Assembly: GCA_029721435.1 (NCBI GenBank)
Contig: CM056587.1
Span: 12,917,167-12,981,166, forward strand
DNA: 64,000 bases
Reading direction: 5' to 3'
From: Gymnothorax reevesii
Lineage: Eukaryota; Chordata; Actinopteri; Anguilliformes; Muraenidae
The notes beneath the pieces were generated by a model. It did not search any database. It had not been told where the DNA came from and was given only the letters and a program-made list of their open reading frames with translations. Each line of letters begins with the position of its first letter. The stretch's first letter is position 1. The translations under genes and the position numbers were made by a program. Shown piece by piece: positions 1 through 11,500 of this stretch.

Positions 1-600
1 CATGAGGTATTTAAGCAATTTTTCGACAATTCTTATGGGTTGAAATTATTCAATCATAAAAATCACTGCATGAGAACACTTCAGTCTGAGGCGGACAATC
101 AGACACAGCATCTGACACAGCAGAATGAAATGGGGAGCCCACGGCACTGCAACACAGGACTGACTGTGCTGTCAGAATGAAATAGGGAATCCAGAGTTTG
201 GCCATTTTGTTTCCAGCATGTTCCGAGCCCTTCTGTCTTTCCCCGACTCCACTACAAAATGTCCGCCGTTGGACAGCTCAGCAGGAGAGCCGTGTCCAGC
301 CTGCATCCCCCATGTTCTCCCAAGAGCCACCGGTTCTGCAGAGAAAAAGCCAACACTCAGCCACCAAGCATTTGCAATGCAAGCAGAATCTCTTCCTGCT
401 TTTCAAATGTGCACCGAGCAACATGATTACCTGATAAATGGAAAAATAAAATGATGTGATGCATGTCATTCTTAATCCTGAGTATAGAGGGAAAACAGGG
501 AATTAACGCCATCTATTGGATATTTATACAAACTCATGACTGATTGGAAGCCCTCCAATAATGCACAGCTGAATGGTTTAACTGAACCAATATGCAACAA
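1..600. other. 3' flank of SLC19A1, no gene seen
   Basis: Short open frames overlap here on both strands, but none resembles a known protein and none has splice or codon evidence. I see no RNA gene or clear repeat. Confidence 0.5.
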
Positions 601-2214
601 ATACAGTCCTACCCAAAACTAGTCACCCCTGGTGAAAGTGACTAAAAGGGTTTAAGAAAATAGAGAAGCCCAAGCTTTAATTAAAGCAAATTTAGAGAAC
701 AAGACACCCTCAACAAGAAATAACTACACCGTTTCTTTGCTCATGAAAACAAATGACTCGCACAAACCTCCCCAAAAGCCCCGAAACCCCTCGATACCAA
801 AAGGCACCATTTAAGTATTCAATCAATGCTCAGACAAAATCAGGGAGAAAAAAATAAAAAATACTGAGTAGTTTCTGAGTTATGGTCTGGAAACACTAAA
901 GGAATGACTCCTCTGGGGAAGTTGCGGTTTACAAACTCCCTTGGCCAATATTAATCACATCTTTTAAGGTTATGGAATATAGGGTAGGGAATTTGAAATC
1001 ATTCCACTTCACAGAATCTCTCCAGTTCATCTAGTGCCCAAGGTACTCTCTTCAGCTCACACCACAGGTTTTGTTTTGGTCAGTGGCAGAAGAACCTTGA
1101 TTTTGTGTTCAGTTAACCATCTTCGTGCTGATCTGGATGCGTTTTGGATCCCTGTCCTGCTAAAAGATCCAAGGATAACCCAGTTTTAGCTTCTTAGCAG
1201 AGGCAGCCAGAATAAGACTTGAAATGTACTGGTATTTCATGGAGTCCATGATGCCATGTACCCTGACAAGGTCCTCAGAGCCTTCGGAGGAAGAACTATC
1301 CCATCTCACAGAATCATCCCCACACTTAACAGTGGGGAACACGTTCTTTTTAGCGTAGCCATTGTTCTATCTACGTCAAGCCTCTTGTTGCTAAAAAGCT
1401 CAATTTTCATCTCATCTGATCATAAATGATAGATTCAGTCAAAATTCCAGTAGTATTTCGCAAACTCTAGGAGCTGACATCTGAGGTTAACTGACAGAAA
1501 AGGCTTTTCAGATGGCATGCCTTACACATAATCAGTTGCCGTGGAGGTGGAGTTTGATGGCAATTCTGGAGACTTGGTGACTCCAGAATTGTTCTTAATT
1601 CTGTAATTCTGCAACAGTCAATCTTGGGTATCCCTTTTCCCCCCCCCATTACCATCCCTCCTAAATGAGCGAGTTGGTAAATAAAAACTTGAGTCCCCTT
1701 CCAGGCACTTCATAACTGTGCCAGTGGATTTTTATCACTGAATTACTGCCCCAACAGTAGATACTTGCCTTTATCATAGCCATAGCCTGGTTAATGAAGA
1801 TGATCACACCATACCATACCCAAATTTGCTTCGTTTTTTCTTTCATCTTTTGCATGTTGATGAATTAGGATATTGGCCTCCTCATGTTTAGATGTCGTTG
1901 AAACAGGGAGCCATAAGTTTTTGTTCATGAACATTCTGATCAACTTAAAAAGTAAAATATGAATGCAAAAAAATTTCAGTTACATTTGTTCAGTGGATTT
2001 TTTTTTTTTGGAGTGCTAATTGTGGCACAGGGTTGGGTTAAAAATCATTTCTCAGAGAGGGATTTATTTTTTCTCTAAGTAAATTTGCTTGATTTAAAGT
2101 TAGGATTTTTCCCTCATTTTCTCAGCGTGAAATTAAGCTAATTTACTAACAGGTAAATTTCCAAAAACCCTTTTTACCTTTTCTAGGGTTGCCAATAATT
2201 ATGGAAGGGACGGA
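601..2214 (-). mobile_element. Degenerate Tc1-like DNA transposon
   Basis: The minus strand carries pieces of a Tc1-type transposase broken by stops and frameshifts. The piece at 1160-1342 reads like the region around the second catalytic aspartate (a 'SSEGSEDLVRVHGIM' stretch, then 'KLKLGYPWIF'); 1467-1655 reads like an upstream part. The ends look like degraded terminal inverted repeats: about 602-650 (a 'CAGTCCTACCC' start, ending in AAAAGGG) against 2168-2213 on the other strand (a 'GTTGCCAATAATTATGG' end, usual in fish Tc1 families). No intact transposase remains, so the copy is dead. It lies just beyond the SLC19A1 stop codon and may be part of its 3' UTR. Confidence 0.7.
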
Positions 2215-2327
2215 ATAATCAACATGGCCTGAAAGACATTTTAAATCAAGCGGCAGATATTCTGCACAGCCTAGGAAATCTAACATCATGAAAACTTTTT
2301 TGAAAGCCACACCAACCATAGTAGCAC

Positions 2328-2525
2328 TCAGGCCTTGACCCCCATCCCATTGGCCAGACAGTCAGTCTCACAGGGGTCCGTTTCCACGGGGCTGAGCTCT
2401 GTGGGCATGGCCTCCTCAGTAGCCCCACCCCCCTTCTCTCTACGGTAGTGCCTGGTGATGACGTAGGCCGCAGCAACCAGATATAAGACCGTCAACAGAG
2501 CGAAATAGAAAAAATAAACCAGGAA
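2328..2525 (-). CDS. slc19a1: slc19a1 coding exon 5 (TM12, tail, stop)
   Basis: This exon encodes TM12 ('FLVYFFYFALLTVLYLVAAA') and a cytoplasmic tail of about 40 residues rich in Glu and Pro, ending in TGA at 2328-2330. The acceptor is TGTTTGCAG (phase 0). No AATAAA is visible between the stop and the adjacent Tc1 remnant; the nearest on this strand is at 2063-2068, inside that element. Confidence 0.93.
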   Translation of the reverse strand, partial: FLVYFFYFALLTVLYLVAAAYVITRHYRREKGGGATEEAMPTELSPVETDPCETDCLANGMGVKA

Positions 2526-5500
2526 CTGCAAACAGAAAAAGAAAATGTGTAAGAACATCGAATATCAAAGGCAGGTGACATCTACATGAACGCAACGCAA
2601 TTCTTCACTGCCAAATCTTCAGAAAAAGAGATGCAAGAATTCCTCAGATGCGTACAGTCAGGACTTGTTAGGAGTGATTCACTTGCTTTTTGCTTTAGTT
2701 TCCATTTGATGTAAAAAGAAACTGCTCATAACTCAGACACGGTTTAGAGTTGGCACACTTGCAACACCTTACAAATGAAGCAGTACGGCCATATGACAGA
2801 AACCACCACAGCAGACTTCGTCGTCAATTAAATCTAGGTTATTCCATTCAGAGTAGTAAAATAGATGCACGTCTTTCTGGCTTGAGCGTGTTGTAATTAG
2901 CGATAGTTTTGGCACAGCGTCAGTATCAGGCCTACCTGAGGATGGACAGAAAGCCCAAACCCCCTCTTATCTGCCACGATGATAGTGATGATGGTCTTCA
3001 GAATGGTACCCAGGAGGGTGTTCACTCCAAACACCAGGGCGCACATCTCCTTAGAGAGATTAGAGGCGATCTGGAACCTGAAAAGCAGAGATGCAAATCC
3101 CTGTCAGATTGCAACTGCCGTTCAAACCACTTCCTGTCACGTACTAATAGAGTCTGAATGCGTTTATTTTTGAACATAGGATGCCTATAGATCAATTTAG
3201 AGAACTGGAAATTTAAAGTTAAGTAGTAATATCGAAGACCGAAGTGGCTCTTTAGCACAAGCAATGTTTTTATATTTCCATTTAATGTATCACTCCATGT
3301 CTGCTCAAAAACAGGTCAGCAATAATCAGACCCACTCTCAGACTCAGTAATGGGAAGGAAGTTTCCCGTCCCTGAGATGTTGACCGCATTACAGGACTTC
3401 TTGTCCCCGAATTTTTCGTCCCTGGGGTCTTCATCCCCAAGGACTTTTCGTCCGCAGATTTTTTGTTCCCTAATGATAGCGAACATGCCACCACTGTCGA
3501 CGGACAATGGATAGATCGCCATCATAGAAGGGTATGCCTTCGAGTTAGGGTTATAATGAAAGAAGAGGGCAAAGCATTACTGGGGACAAACAAGCCAGGG
3601 ATGAAGAGTCTGGGGACAAGAAGTTCATGGGGACCAAAATTCCCACAGACAAAAAGACCAGGGACCAGAAGTCTGGGGAAAAAATTCCTAGAGCCGTTGA
3701 ACGCAGCACAATCAACTGATTGAAATAACAAAGGAGGACAAAGACAAACAACTTAAGAGACAGTTGTAACTGAGGGTTGTAGAACCCCACAAAACAATAC
3801 CAAAGACGGACATTGCAGAGGGCTGAAGGTTTCACGTGTTCTTCCTGGCTGGCATTAATTCAAGGAACTTCCTGGCTAGTGTGAATCACAATAGAACGGA
3901 TATTTTTCTCCGTCCAAAAACGGAGCATAAAAACACAACGGTTGCAATCAATCTGACTACATAATACATTTAGAATACCAAATTTAGTTACATCTTCGTT
4001 AAATATCTGACTCCAAATTAGAACTAGAAATGGTTTTCACACGTAAAAACAGATGTCTCTTGGTTTTAAGCCCAAAGCCCCACCTTTGATCGGGGGGGTT
4101 GAATTTGGGTTTTCCCCCATTTGGGGGAGTAATGAACTTCCTAGCAGATAGAGGAGACTAGGGTAATTACGCGTGTAAAATCTAACCAATTTGCAAGAGT
4201 TTCCCAAAGAGGATGAACCATAATTTCAATGGAAATGAAGCATACTCCATTCAACTCCTTGGATTCCTCCAAGAATAACAAGACCAAACATGATAGGAAT
4301 ATGTACTAATATGATACAGTTGACATGAAAAAGCCTTAAGATGGAGTATTATATAGTTTAATTGGATTATAAGAATATAAGTGGTTTCTTCGCAGGACCT
4401 TGAACATATAAACATATTATGAATTTCCCAGAGATTTAGATTATTTTAAACAGATTAATGTAACTGGACTTTGGGGATAGTGATATGACTCTCACAGGAG
4501 CCTAGGGACCCGCAGGGCTTTGCGACTCCGTCTCCCAGCTGAGCAAAGCCAGAGATGCTACTCCACCCTGGCAGGCTGCAGTAACATCCTAGGTCATAAA
4601 AGTCTTACTGCTGGCTCTGGATTAAGCTAATCAGCCATATGTTCAGATTCTACAGGGTTTAGGAGGAAAATGCAAAATCCAAATGACAATGTCTCCAGCT
4701 TTTTTCCTGCTTGCTAGTTTATTAGCATACTTGTCGCAGCTACAGCGGACTGTTTTGAACAGCCAACATTAGATGGTTAGGTCCAACGGTTAATGTTGTG
4801 CTCTCATAAGAAAGGTGTCAATGCTGAAGAGTAGCTACATTAATTTTAATCTGCGTTTAACTGCAATTGGTTGGTTCTAAAATTACATTTTAGAAGTTTT
4901 TAGGGGAAACCATAACCATATATAGGAGTTCAAGTTAAAACAATGAATTGGATTTAAATCAATACTTAAGTGGGGAATTTGAATGAGCATTTAGCGTAGT
5001 GAAAGTAGCATGTTAGCATTTTCCTAGCTAGCAATAACCTATTCTTTTGAGTGGGAAAACATTATTTTAGAGGTGCGCATACCTCTGCAATTTTTCCCCA
5101 GGTTTTACTTGGTGAGTAAAGTTAGTTGTGGAAAGATCCTGTCACTGTTTCACCAAAATGTGAATGCAACAAATGCAGACCAGCCAGGCTTCAAGAAACT
5201 AATTTTACCCAATGTTTCCCACTTTCAAGTGATCTGATAGCGGCACTGATGGATCGAAACTGATGGAATGTTGATTCAGTGCTCCTGTACTCAAAGGGAA
5301 GTTTGCTTCATCTTTCGTAAAACAGGGGAGCACAAGATTTTTTTTTTTTTTTTTTTTTAAGAAATGCACACAACAGCTATCTCACACAATTGGGTCTATC
5401 CATATGGAATCATCCAGAATCACCATAGAATCCCTGTTATGGTGTCATATTTGCTTGATTTTGATTTATTTTGTAGCCTGTTGTGATAAAAGTAAAATGC

Positions 5501-8500
5501 AACTGGTTTCAGTCAAAATCTTAATCTGTTTTGATTTCAGAGGGGTTTGAAAAAGGGGGCGTGTCCACGTTAACACCCGGGGGGGGGGGGTCAAAGGTGG
5601 AAAATTAGAAGCCAAGAATCTCCGATATTTGCTACATTTTTGGGGGTATTCGTTTGTTATGGTTTTTTATTTAACCCATATCACTGTTGTGATAAGTGGG
5701 GATGTGTGACTGGGAATTCAGCGTAACCGAGCGAGACTTGTATTTCCATGATTTTATTATATAATCAGATTCAGATTTTTGCAACAGGAATGTTAGGATC
5801 AATACCTGGTACTAAAGGTTGTGTGCAATAACATTTTTGTCCGAGGATAAAGATGTTAACTTGGGATACGATGAAAAATTAACATGGTTAGCGTGCGAGT
5901 ATCATGAGTCAGTACTTGAGGAATCCACTACAGTTACACCGTATCTAAGTGGGTGAGACCATTTGAATAAGTAGTAATGTTTCTTGCAGTATATTTGGAG
6001 TGCGCAAAGTCAGAAAACGAGCGAGTTGATGTTTCGGTTTTATTTATTACCCAAGATAAGGACATTGCTATCACAACAATGAATTGGGAAGGCAGCTACA
6101 TTGATAAATGACTTTTATTAGCTTTCGCTTGCGGTACTGCATGAAACCACATTTCCTAACTCTATGTTAACTTGTGCAGCAAGTGGATGCACAGAATGTT
6201 CTGGAGTCTCCAGAGAAGCAGTTGAAGACCACAGTCTTAAGGTGTAGTAGTAACACATGCTTACTGAATTATGGAGTATCTCACTTACGTGGCTATAGGC
6301 ACCAGGAACTGGTAAAAGCCCCGGAAGAAGGCGTAGGCCACATAGCACACCCAGATGTTGCCCGTAGTGCCCATTAGCAGGAGCAGGCCGGCCTGCAGGG
6401 CTGTGTTCACCCCAATCACCAGCTCCGACCACAGTCCCCAGCGGATCTTCACAAATCCCGCCAAAAAGGACGTCCCCGCACCTGAACACAAACCAAAAAA
6501 ACCCACATAAACACTAAACCACGAGACCGTAAAAAACTCATAGCCCAGTCCAAAGTCAAATTCACCCAGAGGCCTTTTATCACAAAGCAGAATTATAGGG
6601 TAATCCAGATAATTGCACTCGCAAACCTTTCCAAGTCAGAGGTAAGGACTAGGGTAAAAGGACCAGTTCATTGAAGTTTCCTCAGTACAGTTATGCACTT
6701 AACCTTGTACTCCTGCCAGGTGGGTACCCGGAAAAACTGCTCATGTAAATAAATATACATCTGCTGTTAACATACACTATTAATGTGCAGTTAATATGTA
6801 TCCGCTGTTCGCATACACTATTAATGCGCAGTTTCTCTAACTTATAACTTGAAGGTGTCTCAAAATATTTCAATAATCTATACATGCTATTTTAACAAGT
6901 GGATTTTCTATGCCGGCTGTACCAAAGAAGATGACAGAACTCTAAAACCTACCCCACTACAGCCATGCTGTAGGGAATGCTGTTATTACACTCTTACAAA
7001 AGCACTGTGCCCAGAAATCTCACGAAAACAAGTAAAACTACAAAGCACTGTGACAGTGAAAATTGTATTTTGACAATATGCAAACATCCATCAGTATATC
7101 AGAAGTCACTGAAAAAAATCATTCAGGATCAGAAAACTGAAATATTCTTTTTTCCCCAACAGACAACACAGCAGTTACACGATCATGTTTTTTTTTTTTT
7201 TTTTGCTGGTGAGTAATCCTGGTCTATTAATTCCAGAAGAAGAAAGTGATAAGCTGACATTATTGCTACAGCTGCCACAGTGAATATTGAGCCAAACACA
7301 TTCACAAATCTGTATCAGAAGTTATTGCAGTTGTGCAACATAGAATGCATTTAAATTTGTGCATGTGCTAATTTTGTCAATGACTTCAGATTTTATCACA
7401 AATATAAATCACAAATGTACACTATTCTAGCAAAAACACAAGAAAGTAACTACAGGTGCAGAAGTCCTATGATTCCATTCCCAAATACTTTGTGCTTTTA
7501 ACTTGCCTCATTTTGCAATAAAATAAGGTGCAAAAGTTATCCATGAATCTGTAAAGCCAGGGGAAGGGCAGTGTTTATCTGTCTGTTTTTTGTTCGCATG
7601 AGAACCATGTTTACTCAATCCCTTTTGACCAATCACAGGAGCTCCTTTGGGAGCCTTTCCCTTCCCTTGACCCAGCTTAAGCCTTATTTCTGACACACAA
7701 GAAACTAAGGATGGCATACGATCTTCAACCCTTAGATTTGCAACTGAAAAATTTAACTAGTTTATGAAACATGGGTCAAAGTAACCTGAAAATGAGTTAC
7801 TTTGGAAAATCATGATTTTATGCAATTTAGTTAATACTAAATGTGTCTCACTCATACTTCAAGACAAAGAACTATATTCAGGCTCACTTGTTTTTTTTGT
7901 GCTGAACAAATTTCTGTACTGAAGGAATGGCTTAGTTCATGCCAATTGAGAGAAGTTGGACATTTGAGGAGCCACCAAGTGCCATCTCTGGGTCACATGC
8001 AAAACATACATAACTCCGCAAACATGAGGGTAACACATATAATGATAATATTGATTAGAGTGTGCTCCTGAAAATTCTTGTTTTCCAGGACAGATAAGTA
8101 AAGAAATACAGAAGATACAACAAAACAATTAATTTTTTAAATTTCATTTTTTAAGTCAGAAGTTTATACGAAGCATAGTCTAGCAATGCAATAATAGAAT
8201 TGTAGACGTCAACGACTTCAGATTTTTTGAAAAAGATGTGCACGCGTTCTACCCATATTCACTGTAGCAACTATTAAAAAAAAAAAAAAAAAAAAGTGTG
8301 CATGAGTTCCTTCATCTGTGATTTGTAAAACAAGATTTGTTCACCTGCAATACAGAACTTGAAAATGTTGAGTTGTGTCTGAAGGGGAAAAAAAAAATAT
8401 TTCTACAACTTTGAAACTGCTGAGGGATTTTTTTTTAGTGACTACATATTTACCAATACAAATGTGGTGGGTATTGTGTACAACCACAGATTCTACGGTT

Positions 8501-11500
8501 ACAGTGCTCAGTTTTGCTCCAAAAATACTTCCATATCTAGGGCTCCGAATGTGTCCCCCCTTCTTGCTGCCATGGCAACTAGATTCAGTCAAAGAAATGT
8601 CAAAGTCCTTCGTGAGGTGGACAGATTTAGAGCCCTACATATTACTGAGGCCTCACTGAACTTCCTCTCTGTGTCACTCTCAATCTCAGCGAGGAGGCGT
8701 GGCCTGGGCGTCAGATCGGCTTTCCTGGAGCCAGGTCAGGCCTCCTCATTGAGACTGCACAAGCAGACAGGAAGTTCAGTGGAGCCTCAGTAAACCAGAG
8801 CAAAGTTGGAACCCTCTCCACATCAGCCTGATTTCCACAGGTTTTCAGCTTCAAAATTCCAAACATTTTTGCCAAATTAAGGTACAGGGCAAGAAGTTTT
8901 GAATCTTTAAAACCCTTTTACCCTCTGAAATGCAGAATTTGAGAGGCCAGCTTCATTAACCCTTAAACTACAACTCATATTCTGTGCTGATGTACCTCGT
9001 TACTGTGTCACCATTTTGAGCTTTCCAGGTGACAAAGACAAACAGCCTGTCAAGGTGGGAGCCCTGGCAATAAGGGAATGCGTGCCATTTTCTGGCAGTG
9101 TCGAGGTCCTCTGTGCTCTCAGTCCTTACAGTCACTACCATAAACATAACTACAGAGACATGCAAATGTACAGCGCCGCTGTTTCAATACTCCTGATAAC
9201 GATCCTTTTCCTGGACTTGACCATCTCTGGCAAACCGAAAATCTGTTTAAATAAATATGGGTTCAATCTGACCCATAGGAGCTTCTACATACAACTGTGT
9301 AGCAGCTGTGTAAATATGCAAAACATGGAAATATTTCCATTTTTGCTTATTTTGTTCCACCTCAGGGGGAGTTTCATGCTAAAAAAATGCCTTTTGGGGT
9401 ATGCTCACAGTTCTCAGATGTCATAAAGGGTCAAACATGATCTAAGCAGTGTGCAAGGGTTAGAAAGCCCAGTTGTATTCCTCTGTTCTCTAATAACCAT
9501 TTTGCCTCAACTCCAGCAAGCTCAGACTATTATTAAAGCCCAGTTTTTAAACCCTGACACCGGGTACTGAGAGATCAGGATTCGCTGCTCAAGTTGTATT
9601 GCATTACCCTGGTCTATAGAAGGTTAACACCGTGGTAACTCCAGCTAAGTGCGCTGGTTGACCCTTGGCGTTTTCGGAAACACAAACGGTGACAGTGATT
9701 GGACAGCTGTACATTCCTCAGCTTGACATGCTGGTCAGCCGCAGGGCGTCTGCACAACAATGCCACAGGCAGTCACTCCAAACGCAGCCGACCTGTTCAG
9801 AGATCTATTCTCTATGGCTCCACGTTGCCCAGTATTCGCAACATCACTTGAGGCGACTGACAAATCGAATCATTTCTGGCCGTCCAGGCAGAGCACACAG
9901 ATGATACAATGATGCAGGTTTATGAATTGTAAAGCAAGAAAATAATACAGATGCCTGCTTATTTCAGTCTCATGTGACCTTCAAGCTCCTATAAATTAAG
10001 TAAAAAAACGCAGCTAATTATTCTGACAAGTTTAAATATAAAACCTACAACACCCTGGCTGCATTGAGTCTCTTTTATTCACCAAGGTGCCTTCTCAAAG
10101 TGTCAGTTAGAGGGTGTGCAGGCATATACCTAAATGGTGGAGAGTAAATCCTTCGTGACTGATGATACAAGTGTGAGGGTTATCTGAAAAAGAAAACTGT
10201 ACAGCTGTCAATCAGTATGTTTACAAGCACACAATATTCCAGTCACTGACTGGGGTATTGAACTATTTCGGTAAGGCAGTGACCCATGTCAACACCTAAC
10301 CCCTGCAAGCATTACCCGATGAAGCTCTTATTTCGGTTATGAGAAACCCAAATAAGGTAGCTGGGTTACGCCACTGATAACTGTAAAATTTCAACATGCA
10401 TTCACCTTACCCTAGGTACTGCTGCCTACTACGTACTAATACACGCCCTGAGCTTGCACAATTTTAAAGGTATAATTGGAAAGGTTACAAGTCATTCCTT
10501 GAAAAAAAAAAAAAGTGCATAACGAGAAATGTTTACATTTTTGCAGAGATGAGGTTCCCGATTTCTTTTTATTTTGCAGGAAAGAGATGAATATAATAAA
10601 ACACCTTGACAGAAGGAACTATTGTAACAGTTACAGATGCATCTAAATCATGAAGGAAAGCTTAGCAGTGAAATCAATTTTTGTTTTCTGTGACTGACGT
10701 TACACACATGCTATAACTATCTTTGGAACCAAGTGCTGAGAAAAGTAATGGGATTTTTTCTTCAAAGTTGAAAGCTATGTCAATTATTCCAGTGACCCAA
10801 GTTTAAAATTTCATACAAAAGGCCAGTCTATGCGTCACCATGGAGCTGTTGAATACAGGAAAATGTTACTATTCCGATGACAGCCAAGTGATACTTGTTC
10901 GTAAGAGCTACATTGAAAATATAAGTCCCAGAAACCAAATGTATCATTTTTGGTAGGTTTCAGGTCGAATAACGTTACTGCAACAGTTAAATCATTTCCA
11001 CAGTAATTTTTGGTCCAGGTCCACATATTCACCCCAATGTTTTTATTTATTTATTTATTTTTTTTAAACACAGAGGCTCGTGTCACAGACACAGATATAG
11101 CTCTCCTCAAGTAAACTGTAACACTAACGACTTAGCCAACTTATCAGACTCTCAAACAAAGTAGAAAATGTACGACAATTTCAATACAGAAGAAAAACAA
11201 GTTTTTTGCCCAGCCTAATTTCTGTGTCTGAGGTACACCTATGCATAGCTGGGTAAAAAAGGAAGGGCCTGGGTGTTCTCGTCAGGCAGACAGCAAGTGG
11301 GTGAAGCCGGGACAAGTGGACATAATCATGAACTTTTTAAAAATATAACCAGCAGTGCAGATTCTCCCTTCAGGAGCTGCAAAAAAAAAAAATTTAACCG
11401 TATGGCATTCTGACAGCTTAATGGTTTACTGGGTTTCAATCGAAAAGACAGCCACACAAGCTGTCTTAAACTAAAATGACCCCGTCAAAATGTTCAGTAA

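Noticed and set aside
9016..9426. 136-codon open frame in slc19a1 intron 2
   Set aside because: Composition shows no domain and no splice context; chance frame.
8957..9440. Possible TTAA element (TTAACCCTT ... AAGGGTCAA)
   Set aside because: Only about five terminal bases pair and the right TTAA is imperfect; not enough to call.
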